Shown here piece after piece: positions 1-10,810 of a DNA stretch of 64,000 bases. Position 1 is the stretch's first letter; every line of letters starts with the position of its first letter. The position numbers and the translations under genes are program-made. Below the pieces are notes generated by a model that saw nothing but the letters and a program-made list of their open reading frames with translations, was not told the DNA's origin and did not search any database. The DNA is from Ilex aquifolium (taxonomy: Eukaryota; Streptophyta; Magnoliopsida; Aquifoliales; Aquifoliaceae), in NCBI GenBank assembly GCA_951799425.1, contig OX637394.1, forward strand, positions 34,136,001 to 34,200,000, given 5' to 3'.

Positions 1-1
1 T

Positions 2-106
2 ACGCCATGCTATTCCGGTACTGTGCTTAACCGATTTGTGAGAGAGGAAGTTGGGAGAGTTACTGGTTGTCCATTTTACACAGACACAGAGGGAGACTCA
101 GATTAG
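2..106 (+). pseudogene. C-terminal end of small Cys-rich ORF of element A1
   Basis: This is the last stretch of the same reading frame seen complete in element B at 27720-28130, ending in the same place. Only about 34 residues are inside the window. It encodes the conserved tail that includes RFVREEVGRVTGCPFYTDT. The function is unknown, and the only support is its near identity to the B copy. Confidence 0.6.
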
Positions 107-362
107 ATAATTTTCTGTAGGAAATGTGTACTTTCGTTGGGGGAGTGAATGCCAAAGGTCCGAATTTGTTGTAAAATTCTGTTTGTATAAATTTCTTTTT
201 GACTGAAATGAAAATATGGGCCGAGTAAGGAATGCCCCAAAATACCAACCTGAAGCGTGGGTAGGGGTTCATCCTAAGACGCCGTAGTTTTTGAATTAAA
301 TTGGTGTGTTTTATCTTCTTTGATTGTATATAGTGCAATAGAGAAAATTTTAATTTGTGGTT

Positions 363-686
363 CAACGTTCGAACGCCAGGTAACGTTCGAACGTTGAAAG
401 CTTACAGTACTTAGCCTCTGATGAAGCTTCTGCAGAAACTTGAAAGTACTGGGAGCTCAGTCCGTTCGAACGCCAATAGACCGTTCGAACTAGATTAACG
501 TTCGAACGACAATAGACCGTTCGAACGAAGAGTATTTACAGTATTTTGGCCTCTGACAGAAACTCAAAAGTATTGGGAGCTCATCATGTTCGAATGCTAG
601 ACCACGTTCGAACGATCTTTTTAAATTCCTTCTACCAACGTTCGAACGTCACCAACGTTCGAACGTTACAACTCAGGCTATAAAAG
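363..686 (+). promoter_or_regulatory. TTCGAA palindrome array and TATA box upstream of env-like ORF (A1)
   Basis: About eight copies of CGTTCGAACG or close variants lie between 364 and 668, often as pairs with TTCGAA centres 17-19 bp apart. The array is built from two related units of roughly 130 bp, each containing a TTACAGTA...CCTCTGA...GGGAGCTC stretch. A TATA box, CTATAAAAG, follows at 678-686, about 210 bp before the env-like start. The same palindrome is clustered in this family's LTR upstream of the LTR TATA box, so I infer an internal promoter for the env-like ORF. Confidence 0.7.
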
Positions 687-898
687 CCTGGCTCGTCTTC
701 TTCATTTTCAAAACCCTCCAAAACTTCTGAAAACCCGAAAAACCTTGGAGATCCTGCACTACCCAGACCCCAAAACCCCAACCATTCTCCATCTTTAACA
801 AAAATCGTCACTCCCAAGACATTTACCACTTCAAGAAGATCCATCTTCACAAAGAAATCAAAAATTCCAAAACCATCCAGCTCAAAAACCAAAAAAAT

Positions 899-1996
899 AT
901 GCCAAGAGTCAAGCTTCCTGCCAGGAGGAACCCAAACACCCAAGAGCCAAACTTTGTCGAAGAAGTGGTGGAGGTGAGAGAAGGATTGCCACCACTCACA
1001 AGGAGATACGACAAGACTCGGTTTCTCACAGCTCTAAAAGCAGACAGGTATGAAAATTTCTACCAAAACAAAGCCATTGTTTGTGAAAGAGATGTGATTT
1101 TGGCTGATTTTGCGGAGTTGGGGATTTTTGCGGAAATGGAAAGGAGGGGATGGTTGTTTTATTTGAGGAACGGCGGTGAGGCCGTAGTCGACTTGGTGCG
1201 GGAGTTTTACTCCAATGCCGAGATTATCGACGGGGAAATTCGAACTTATGTGAGGGGAGTCCATGTGGACGTTGATAAGGATTATATTTGGGGGGCAAGG
1301 CAAGAAGTGCCTCGGGTCCCAAATTCCATTTATCCCCCAAGGAAGAATGTGGCGATGAATGAAGTGGGGAGAGAACTAACGGGAGTACCCAACTTTTCAT
1401 GGGCAGGGAAGAAATTTTTTAGACAAGGGGAGCTAAGTAACAAATACAAAATGTTAAATTTGATTGCAGTGTCAAACTTTGCCCCAATTTGAAGAAAAAA
1501 TGAAATTCTCCCCGACATGGCCCGATTGTTGTATGCTATTGGAAAAGGGCAAAGCATTGACATCCCCTCCCTAGTGTTGACCGAGATGAAGAAAGGGTGT
1601 GATGTGAAGAGGAATTCGCTTCCCTTTGGCACCCTCGTGACTAAGATATGCAAGGAGCATGGGGTAAGGGTAAAGCCTGAGATGGAAATCCAGAAGCCAA
1701 TGGGGCCATTGAACAAGGCTTCATTCCGGAGAAGCCAAAGTCATAGTGGCGTCTCGGCGGCAAGGCAAGAAGAGCCCCCGGCCCAAGGAGTAGATGAAGT
1801 GCAAGAGGAGCTTGATGAGATGGAGAGAGAGATGGGAGGAGAAGGAGATCAGCCAGCAGGTGAGGGACCTAGCACCAGCACCAGCACCCGACGCTCATTA
1901 CAGGACATCATGCTTAGCATTGAAGCTAAGCAAGATGAGATCCTTAGGTATCTGAGGGGTGGACATGGTGGAGCTAGTGGCCAAGGAGGAGAATGA
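899..1996 (+). pseudogene. env-like ORF of Athila-type element A1, broken
   Basis: The region is homologous along its length to the open env-like frame of B at 28944-30047. It starts with MPRVKLPARR and runs through the conserved central block (ADRYENFYQNKAIVCERDV, LVREFYSNAEIIDGEIRTYV, KPEMEIQKPMGPLNKASFR) to a helical C-terminus with IMLSIEAKQDEILRYLRGG. This is the post-pol ORF of Athila-type elements, resembling the family annotated as putative plant transposon protein. I see no signal peptide or membrane segment. The N-terminus is basic and the second half rich in Glu, Ser and Thr. It is broken, with about one break visible, and is a fossil. Confidence 0.8.
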
Positions 1997-3826
1997 GAGA
2001 GAGGGACTTCTATTTCTGTTCTTTGTCTTGTTTTTATGTTTGTTTAAAGTGCTTCTTTGTATGAATTTCTTCTTTGATAGCTGTAAGTTTTTGTGTGGTT
2101 GTGAATGAATCGAACCGTTGATGTTAAAAGATGATATTTTGAAATGAATGGTTCCATTTATCACTTTTATTTGTTTTAATGCATTTGTAGATTTAGCATA
2201 AAAATTAAAAGGTGAAGGAACAAATGTGGATGATAAAAATGGTTGCTAGAGTAAATATGCACATGATCGGTTTGACACTTCCATTTATCAACCGAAACTT
2301 AAAACCACATTTCTTGAAAAAATTGGTATTCTCTCTATACTTAAATTGTCACATGTACATCGATATTTGTTATTTTAAAAGTACAGGAGGATCTGACTCG
2401 CAAATGGAATTGGTATATAACCGATACCCCCTGGAAAACCTGACATACACAGTGGAGATAACAAAGAACACCAGGGTGAGTTTCGAACTTAACAATACTT
2501 TCGAGAGACAATCAATATTTACTCAAGCAAATTCTTTTCAAATCTCCATTTTTTGAATGATCTCATTAACCTTGCTTTGATTGACGCATTTAAAAGTGAT
2601 CTATTGACATATCCCACACGAAATCATCGCATACGACACATACAGGTGCACATGCTTGAGAAATGATCTTAGGCCATCTTTGATATAATATTGAGCCTTA
2701 GACCTTTCTTTGAAAAATTTTTGTCCTTCGTTAGCCATGTTTGAGCCATCAATGTATAAAGTTTTCTTTGATAAACCTACATGATTACCAATCTACAGGA
2801 AAACATATTTGACATACCTTGGCTATCTAATTTTCTTACATCCTCTTTGTAAGATGATACAGAAAAAGGAAAAGAAAAAGGAGCATTCGAGATTATCATC
2901 CAAGAAGAGTTGATTGGAACAATTGAAACAAAACAGAAGCAAAAAGGCAAGAACTTGCCAAGAAGGTGAAAAAATGAGAAAAATGAAAGAGAGAAATGTC
3001 ATCTCTCGGCAAAATATCAAGAAGTTAGAAAGAGGTGTGCTACACAAACAGCAGATAGCTTTTGAAAATCCCTGACGTCGTTTCGTTAGCCACTGACCTC
3101 TAGCCACTGACCTCTAGCCACGCTACAACCCATGAAAAGCCCTAATTGATCTCAAATATGTTACATGCATGTGTTGTTAATCACAATTGGGATATGGTAA
3201 ATAGCGTTCCTTTTAAATTGCGTTAATATTCTTTCATGAGATCATGCCAAACATAAGTAGTTGCTTATTTAAAATTTCACTCCTTTCTTAAATGGTGCAT
3301 GTGATTTTTTCGATTGGCCATCTTCTGATCACATGATCTGTGAGAAACAAGTCACTATAATCAGAGTGAACCTTTGCTGAGAGTATACTACGTGAGGTTT
3401 GTGAAATCGAAACTATCCATGGAAGGTGATAAAAGGGAGTATTTGTTACATAACAATTCCTATTGCTTGAATGATCATTCCTACTGCATTGAGAATTTCA
3501 AATACCAATGTAACAAATGATAATTTTTGCATAGAATGAATACCTGTGAAATAAGGACGTGTGAGACATAAGTCAAAGTTGAAAATCTGGTGTCTCAACG
3601 ACCATGATGCTAATTTACTTGAGACAACATTCTCCTATGCACATCTGTTCGACTGAAGTTTGTGGGTAACTTCTCTGGAAACCCTCACGAGACAACACTC
3701 ATCCGCTAGGGTAAACCTAGTGGTTCAACGGCTTGTTGCATAAGCTAAATGCAGCCGGATGACCTACGAAAATGGCATTAGGAGTAGAATTTTCTTTTTC
3801 ATATTACTAGAGACTAGCAATATTTA
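1997..3826 (+). other. 3' untranslated region of A1
   Basis: About 1.8 kb between the env-like ORF and the polypurine tract aligns with 30048-31862 of B. It contains short A-rich and CTTAGGCCATCTTTGA-type segments that recur in the 3' regions of C (near 37110) and F. I see no convincing gene; a 114-codon open frame at 2212-2556 is discussed among rejected items. Confidence 0.6.
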
Positions 3827-3838
3827 GGTTGGGGAGTG
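3827..3838 (+). other. polypurine tract of A1
   Basis: A purine-rich run (aggttggggagtg) directly precedes the TGATTAG start of the 3' LTR. This is the expected primer site for plus-strand synthesis, and the same position is purine-rich in B (31863-31875), C and F. Confidence 0.75.
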
Positions 3839-5789
3839 TGATTAGTACTTAAAGTTGACATATTATTATGACATTTTAAGACTAATGGTACTTTAATGGA
3901 GTTTAAGTGATGTCATTTCAGGCCTTAAACTGAACAAGGACCCAAGAACAACAAGTACCACACTTGGATGCAGCACCAGTACATTAGAGCCCAAAATTGG
4001 AGAAGCTTGGAGCACAGCCAGAACGTTCGAACGCCAACTCACGTTCAAACGTCCACAATACACTGTAGCATACTCAACTGCTGAAGAGAAGGCGTGTTGC
4101 AGTTAGGAAAGAAGACTGGAGCTCTGAAGTACTTGAGTGCACGTTCGAACGCCAACTCACGTTCGAACGTGCACTTGAGTTGATGGAAGACCAGACCACT
4201 GCAGAGAGTTGGAACTGAACTTCACAGAAGACCACAGATCACTCGAGTGAAAGGGGTCAGAGCAAATCTGGCGTTCGAACGCCCTTAGTGGAAAAACAAG
4301 AAGAAACGTTCGAACGGCAGTCAACGTTCGAACGCCCTCAGTGCAAAAACAGAAAGAACGTTCGAACGCCAACTCAAGTTCGAACGTTATCCACAGACTG
4401 GCAGCAGAGTTGTTGACTGTTCACTTGGACTTGGGCGGCAAACACTTTTCTTTCACCCCCCTGCCTCTTCCTCTTGCCTATAAATACTCCCCTTGTTGGA
4501 GAGCTAAAGGAAGAGCATAGTAGGAAGTAGATAGTGATGGAGGCTTAGACTCCCACTCTCATTGTAGTTAGTTCATTTTCCTTATGAAGTCTTTATTTTA
4601 GAGATTAGTTTGGCTTTAGCCCAACATCTCTTGCTTCTTATAACAGTAGTTTTATGCTTATGCTTATGTTTATGCTTTCATTTCTCATGCATAGAAGAGA
4701 AATAGCTCCCATCTTGGTTGAGGAAGCAACCCTCCAATCTTCGGTTGAGGAAGCCACCCTCCAAATGTGACTAGCTTTCTTCTACTTTTATTGTTCATGC
4801 ATTTCACTTCCATTGCTTGAGCTTCCTTCTTTCTTAGAAGAGTGAAACTCTTCCACTTTTCTAGAGCTTGATTAAAGCCGTGAAGGGTGGAACGTGATTC
4901 ACTCATTCTTTGTGGAAGATTCGCTCCGCGTTTGTTGTTACTTTATCTTTTAAAGTTCTCCACTTGGAGGGATGAGCATCACTCACTTTTCTAGCTTTAC
5001 CCAAGCCATGAAGAGTGAGTAGTTTCTCATTCACTCTTTAGTGAGAGGAGAAAGGCATGTACAAGTTATCCGGGAATCATATTTGTGCAATGTTCTTTTA
5101 TGCTTAACGTTTATTTCTTCTTGTTATCGGATGATTGATTGCATCTAGCAAAGCTAAGGTACTTTGTATAATTGTGAGCTCTTTCTATGACATGGATGAC
5201 TCCTGCATAGAAAGACTCATCAGTTCAAGGCAAGTACCCCGGCTAGATCCTCATGACTACCCTTCAATCTCCCCCCTTAATGTACTTCATTTAAAGAATG
5301 GACTATTAATATCATGATTGGATGTCTTGTAGAAACACTTGCTTGTTTGTAGACGGGTTAAGTCTCGGCACAGGCAATTCTTGTAAACTTCTAGAAAGAC
5401 ATCGGAATCATGTTCTTAATTCTCACAATCCATCTTTATCTTCCGATTAACTTGTTGTTGACACGGGAGTTAATTGAGTTATCAAGCACAATTATGACAA
5501 ACCGGATAACTAACTACATGTCCAGATCCTTGCACTAAAGGGTGACTCTTTTTAATTAGCATTCATCTCCTATTTTGTTAAGAAAATCTTTCTGGAAAGA
5601 ATCTTATATTCTGTCCAGCAAAACCCATATCTCGCAGCAAATCAAAAAGGTTACAATCAAAAGGTCTCTACCACTGCTTGCCTTAGAAATATCAACAAAA
5701 GTTCCCTGTGGATTCGACTCCGGACTCAAACCAGATTATTACTACAGCTTGACCGCCTGCACTTGGGTGTATACATTTGGATCAAGCCA
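3839..5789 (+). repeat. 3' LTR of A1 (family A)
   Basis: The LTR starts TGATTAGTACTT and ends near ATCAAGCCA. The U3 part carries about nine CGTTCGAACG palindromes or close variants between 4021 and 4390, including pairs separated by CCAACTC. A TATA box, CTATAAATA, follows near 4479. The rest aligns with the LTRs of B (17700-19583) and with the LTR copies at 44903-46071 and 56034-57785. An immediate 5-bp flank of tcagt is a possible target duplication, but its partner is outside the window. Confidence 0.85.
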
Positions 5790-6199
5790 TCAGTGGGTCC
5801 CTAAAAAATGGTTGGCTTGAGTTGCAGAAATTGGGGTAGGAATAGCAAACCGTACTGGTACGCAGTATCGGTACCCCGAACTCCAGAGGCTGGAGCGTAC
5901 CGGTACGTAATGTTCCAGTGGCCAAACCGTACCGGTACTGCGTACCGGTACTCTTCTGCTGCTTTGTCGGATTTTTCTGATTTCTTCACTCCTGAGCCAC
6001 TCTTTAGCCATTCTTTCATCCTCATTTGCCTCAACTCCTTTGGGAAAGCTTTAATAAGCCTCATTTAATGCTCTTCTTCTGCAAACACCAAAAATCATCA
6101 TTAAGAACATAAATAAAACAACTCCAATCTATTAACCCCCAAAAACAATTGAACATTGGATGACTAGTACTTAAAATATGCAAAGTTTTGTGCTAATCA
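5790..6199 (-). repeat. X-family LTR fragment K (U3 part)
   Basis: Read on the minus strand from 6199, this starts TGATTAGCACAAAACTTT and follows the U3 of F's LTR (8887 downward), including the GTACCGGTAC palindromes (5856-5955) and the phrase around gtgggtccct matched at 8550-8570. It stops exactly where the A1 LTR ends, so A1 most likely inserted into this LTR and the rest lies left of the window. Its start lies inside the family-A LTR of J, with gatag as the adjoining 5 bp. Confidence 0.7.
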
Positions 6200-7296
6200 G
6201 ATAGCAAGCCATGTCTCATCACCCTGGCAGTCTGGTCCTTAATTAATTCAAGATGGCGTTCGAACGTTGATTGGCATTCAAACGTTGTATTCAAGTAGCT
6301 CTTGTTCTTCTGTGAGAATAACTGCAACATGCCATATGCCATCCCCCTAGCACTCTTCCATGGGCCCTCAATTATTTCTAGATGGGCGTTCGAACGTTGA
6401 TTGTAGTTCGAACGTTGATGCCTTGATTCAAACTTCTCCAATTTTATTCTGGAACACGTGGGTGTTGGATGAAAGTTTGGTATCCATTGACTTTAGGCTT
6501 TTGTGCAAATTTATCCTGAAATGTCATCATTTAAACTCTATCAAAGCATAATTAGTCTTGTAAAAGCTTATTAAGATGCTAATTTTAGCTATTCATCACA
6601 CCCCCAACCTAAATATTGATAGTCTCTAGTAATACAACAACAATTGAATGAGGAATTATTTATAGTGCCTTCGTAGGTCATCCGGTTGCATTTAGCATAT
6701 GCAATAAGACGTTAAACCCCTAGGTCTTCCCTAGCGGACGAGTGGTGTCTCGTGAGGGTTTTCAGTGAAGCTACCCACAAACTTCAATCGAACAGATGTG
6801 TGTGTGTGAGAGATTGCTTGTCAGAGTGAGTTAGTGCCATGGTCGTTGAGACACCCAACTCTTAATTTCAAATTATCTCCCAAGCACTTCTCTTTCATAG
6901 GTACGTACTCTATGCAAAAATAAACCTTTGTTACATTGGTATTTGAGATTCCCTATGTAGTAGGAATAATCATTCTAGCGACAGTAATTGTTATATAACA
7001 AACACTCCTCTTTACAACCTTCCACGGATAGCTTTGATTTCACAAACCTCTCTTAGAATGATCTCAGCAAAAAATTCCTCCGATAATAGTGACTTTTCTC
7101 TCAAAGGGCATGTGATCAGAAGAAGGCTAATTGTAAATTCACATGCATGATTAGTACGGGAGTGAAATCTAAGGAAATAGACTAACCATGTTTGGCATAA
7201 TCTGATGGAAGAATATTGATACAAATAAAGTAATCCTATTAACATACCCCATACCTTTTTGTTGACGACCTACACATGCATCAGACTTGAGATCAT
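6200..7296 (-). mobile_element. 3' end of Athila-type element J (family A): 3' UTR, polypurine tract and partial 3' LTR
   Basis: On the minus strand, 7296-6612 matches the family-A 3' untranslated region (for example the segment with GCATTTAGC and the GGATGACCTACGAAGGCACT-like phrase near 6680). Bases 6611-6599 are the polypurine tract (aggttgggggtg), and the LTR begins at 6598 with TGATGAATAGCTAAAATTAGCAT. The LTR part holds four CGTTCGAACG-type palindromes (6257-6420) and is cut at 6200 by LTR fragment K. The rest of J on the right was separated by insertion of F at 7297. It is a fossil fragment with no coding part in view. Confidence 0.75.
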
Positions 7297-8887
7297 TGAT
7301 TGAGCAAAAACGGTGTTATTCCTAACCCCTTAAATACTATCCCTTAGAAGCCAAAGTGTATGAACAAAAGGGAGTGTCACTCTCCCTTGGGATAGTGTCA
7401 AAAGAAAAGGGCAAGGGGAAAGGAAATAGATTGGTGGAAATGTGATATGTGAATGCACAAAAATGCTCCCCAATCGCAAGGAGACTTTCGTGGGTCATGT
7501 TTTACTTGGTGGTATTCCAAGGTTGTTTCCACGGGGAAGGAAGTAAACCAATTTGAAAGTGATTTTGGGAAAAGAAAGTGTAAAAATTCTTGTGGTGGAA
7601 AGTTGTTTGGTGAAATGTGTTTTGGTGAAAATGAAATGAGAAAGCAAGTGTTGGCAATTCCAAGAGGTCACTCCAATGGGTATACCATCTCAACTCAAAT
7701 CACTCCTCCATTGAGCATGAATGAACGATTGATTCATGGAAAGCCGAGGATGATATTGGTGAGTATCTAAGCATAAACCGTGACTAGGCCTACGGATTAT
7801 CAAAGACTCACCGAATCATCCACCTTCAATCTAGTCAAACCGAACCATTGGACTCTAAAGGGAGGGAGGAGAAGGAGTTGAAATGGTATACCCAAAGGGA
7901 GATTCCCCTTGGTCTTGCCAACTAAATGATTTAGCTACTCATACTTGAAATGAAAGTGACAATGTAAAGAGAGTGCATTGCAAAAATATGAAGTTCTAGA
8001 GTCACTAAATGCAATAAAACACAAGCTAAAAGTGAAAGCATTTCAATCCCATTTTTTTTACAGCTAAGACAACGAAAGACTTGAAGCATTAATGGTAGAA
8101 ACTTTAGAAGAGCATTAAACTAGCCAGGAACATGAAGGTAAATAGCATTAATGACATTCAATGAAATTCTAAAGGTTCATACCATTGATTATAAGACAAT
8201 GCAGTAGAAGAAATGCAAAAATCACAACTTTCTCTCTCTAAAACTACTATTCATCCTCTTCTACGCCTGGAGCTTCTCTCTCTATATCCTTATGTTGATA
8301 TCTATTCCATGCTATAGAATCCTCAACATTGGAGAGCTTGGCCTCCCCAAAAAACGTACCTGGAGTGGTCCTGTAGCTCCCTGAAGTGACCCCCATCAGT
8401 AGGGTGCAGCAGGGATGGCCTGGACAGGGGAGTGCAGAGCTTGTCTGCACACCCAGCTCCTCCTCTCTTCTCTCTCTTCATTGATCACCCAAGCCTCCAA
8501 CATCCAATCAAAAGTGTAAAAGTGGTGAATAGTATTGTGGGCGTGTCAGGGAGAGCTGATGGTGGGACCCTCAAAGCAGTAGATCTTGAAATACAGAGAT
8601 TCGGGGCAGACTCAGCAGACAGTACCGGTAATGCATACTGGTACGATTTCTCTGTTTCTTTCTGATTTTTTTCAACTTCTGAGCTTTACTTTAACCTTTC
8701 CTTCACCCCCAAACATCCCAATGCATTTGGGAAGGCCTTAAAAAGCCTTATTTAGGGCCTTGCAACTGCAAACACCAAATAACATCGTTAATACTTCAAC
8801 TAACACAATTCGCATCATTTAAACTGCAAAAAAAAATGAAGTGAGATGATTAGCACACAAGAATATACACTATTTTGTGCTAATCAC
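7297..8887 (-). repeat. 3' LTR of F (X family)
   Basis: On the minus strand it starts TGATTAGCACAAAATAG at 8887 and ends GCTCAATCA at 7297, with TGATT/AATCA inverted ends. It aligns with F's other LTR (43373-44859) over nearly the whole overlap. U3 has a short GTACCGGTA/GGTACG palindrome cluster near 8624-8645. The polypurine tract adjoins at 8888. No coding capacity is apparent. Confidence 0.9.
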
Positions 8888-9159
8888 ACCCCCCAACTTA
8901 GGTTTTGCTAGTCCCTTAGCAAAATAGTATTTCTCCAAATTAAAACAATGGGCACAACATGCACACAATCCATTATTAACCATTCATTCAATCAATCACA
9001 AAGTGAAAATCATAATGCAATTTCAAAATAAACATGGATTAGATTGAACAAACTGTGGTTTTCCATTCATGTGCACGAAGTTGGAGTACAAAATGGCCTA
9101 TGTTCCCATCCCAACTACATAAATTCCAAACCTAAACAAAAGCACAACACTAGCACAAT
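8888..9159 (-). other. polypurine tract and short 3' UTR of F
   Basis: Read on the minus strand, aagttggggggtg (8900-8888) abuts the LTR and is the plus-strand primer. The remaining 260 bp between it and the env-like ORF is A/T-rich and holds no gene that I can see. Confidence 0.7.
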
Positions 9160-10357
9160 CTACTCATCATGACCCTCTCCATCATCATCATCATCATCAT
9201 CATCCTCATCCTCATCCTCCTCCTCCTCATCACCATCATCATCATTATCCTCATTCACTCTGGAGGTAGAGGGAGCAGCTGGTGGAGCGGGAACTTCTGG
9301 GATAGGTCTCCCAGGGAAGGTATACACATACAACTCTTTCATTATAGCTGCCATACCCTGCACAGTAGCTTGGGTCTTATGCACTGCTATCTCTAGTGCA
9401 TCAAGACGCCGAGGTACTGAGCGTGCTGGTACGGCTTTGAATGGCATGGTGGGTGCAGTCGGTGCAAAGTCCTCCTCATCAGAATCCAAAAGAGCTTGCT
9501 TCCCCTGATTCATTGCTTTTCTCTTCTTGCTACTGGCCTTCCCAATAGCCCCTGTCTCGGGAGGAGTAAGTTTGTCAGAGACGTACCCCTTTACCTTAAA
9601 GTGGTTGCACATCCGGGTTACCAGACTCCCATATGGCAAATTGGTCATAGGCTTCTCTATCTCAGCAAAGTCTTTCATCACCTCCCATATAAAAAGGGCA
9701 AAGTCAACCATTTTGTTTGACACGACAGCGTCCAAAAGGGCTAACTTCTCCATATTTGGCTTCTTTTCCGCGGCCTTTGGGAATAAATTATAATGGAGCA
9801 GCTTATTCAGAAGTCCATAGACACGCTTCAACCCTCCACTCAGAACAGTGCCCCTGAATTTAGAAGGATCCTTATACATCAGATCAACAAACTCAGCTTT
9901 GGTCTTGGCTCTAGTGATGTTGTGAGGATAGATAGGTGGGAAGTTTGGTGGTCTCTGATAGTCCCCTAGGAGGGTGGCAATGACATCAGGGGTCACCGCG
10001 ATCCCCTTGCCTCTAACGTTTGCTCTCAAAACCTCCCCACCTTTCTCCACAACCACCTTGAGTGATTGATAGAACTCTCTACACAATGCCAAGTCATACC
10101 CCTCAACTTTTTTGAACCAGAAATTCTCACCATGCCCTTCAATGATTTTCACAACCGGATGCATAGGGGTGAGTGAAATGCGATCAAGTTGACGCTCACA
10201 GGTCACATTTCTCCTGAATCCACTGGAGTCGTGCATGTTTCCTAGCCCTTTTCCTTTCCTCATTCGGGTCCTCGCTTGACCCTTCGTTGCTTCTCTTGCG
10301 GCGACTGGGTTCCTCATGTGGTGGGGGACTGGTTCCGGCTCTCTTGGTGCGAGCCAT
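9160..10357 (-). pseudogene. env-like ORF of Athila-type element F, broken
   Basis: This is the post-pol ORF, diverged from but recognisably related to the A-family version: a central block with FYQSLKVVV, IYPHNITRAKTKAEF, LLNKLLHYNLFPKAAEKKP and LPYGSLVTRMCNHFKVKGY, matching the LPFGTLVT...GVRVKPEM region of B. The putative start at 10357 gives a very basic N-terminus (RRKRS, ERKRARKHARLQW), which looks like a nuclear localisation signal. A predicted helix (RRLDALEIAVHKTQATVQGM) precedes a proline-rich linker and a long Asp/Glu tail encoded by a trinucleotide repeat. No membrane segment is seen. It is broken, with at least one break. Confidence 0.7.
9178..9252. repeat. ATC/CTC trinucleotide repeat inside env-like ORF
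   Basis: A run of atc, then ctc/atc triplets encodes the acidic Asp/Glu tail on the minus strand. It is an in-frame microsatellite and would vary in length without shifting the frame. Confidence 0.85.
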
Positions 10358-10732
10358 GCCGAGCACCACTGCCCCAATCAAGAACAAGGCAAAGAGAAAA
10401 TGGAGGAGACTTTTAATCGGGTAAAAGGCTTCAAAACATACCTCTAAACGACGAGCCATTGGGGATTCCTTGGAGCAATTTGAAAGTTCAGGAGGATTGG
10501 AGAAATTGGAGGGACTTTGGGGTTTTTGGCAACTAGGGTTTCGGGTGTGGGTTGCACAGAACCAAGCTTGAAGAAGAGAAGGGATTTAAGTTTGCAGGAG
10601 GGGAGAAGGGGGTCTTGGATGCCTGGGACGTTTTCGAGTGAGAGAGAGAGAATTAGGGTTGGAATTTAGGTGGGAAATGAAAGGGTCACCGAGGGATTTA
10701 AATTAAAAAGCCCTAATTTTTTTTTTCAGCAG

Positions 10733-10810
10733 ACAGTACCGGTACTTCGAACACCAGTAGCTTAGGCGTACCGGTACGGTACAGTACCAGTACTGCATAC
10801 CGGTACGGTT
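10733..10810 (-). promoter_or_regulatory. GTACCGGTAC palindrome cluster upstream of the F env-like ORF
   Basis: Copies of the palindrome core (cagtaccggtact, gcgtaccggtacgg, cataccggtacgg) flank a spacer containing gaacaccagtagct. The same pattern occupies U3 of the X and Y LTRs. It lies about 375 bp before the env-like start and is followed on the minus strand by an A/T-rich stretch (tttttaatttaaat) that could serve as a TATA element. I infer that it is the internal promoter region, parallel to the TTCGAA array of family A. Confidence 0.6.

Larger units (their letters stand above)
1..5789 (+). mobile_element. Athila-type LTR retrotransposon A1, 3' half (family A)
   Basis: The segment from base 1 aligns collinearly with 28025-33589 of element B: end of a small Cys-rich ORF, palindrome array with TATA box, env-like ORF, long 3' untranslated region, polypurine tract and 3' LTR. 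The gag-pol half lies left of the window. The copy is a fossil with a broken env-like ORF. Its LTR differs from B's visibly more than B's two LTRs differ from each other, so it is a separate insertion of the same family. It probably inserted into X-family LTR fragment K, which starts directly after it. The right LTR end is placed at 5789 by analogy with B, whose LTR ends a few bases after the ATCA. Confidence 0.85.

Noticed and set aside
363-671. Regularly spaced short repeats that could suggest a CRISPR-like array
   Set aside because: The repeats are 10-bp palindromes with spacers of variable length and no unique 30-40 bp spacers. They recur in LTRs, and the setting is a plant retrotransposon.
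5790-6068. Overlapping open frames on both strands around the GTACCGGTAC cluster
   Set aside because: They lie in LTR U3 sequence. The palindromes lack stops in several frames, which makes chance frames likely.
9169-9396. Plus-strand open frame rich in Ile and Leu, looking like a membrane protein
   Set aside because: It is the antisense of the ATC/CTC microsatellite that encodes the acidic tail of the env-like ORF.
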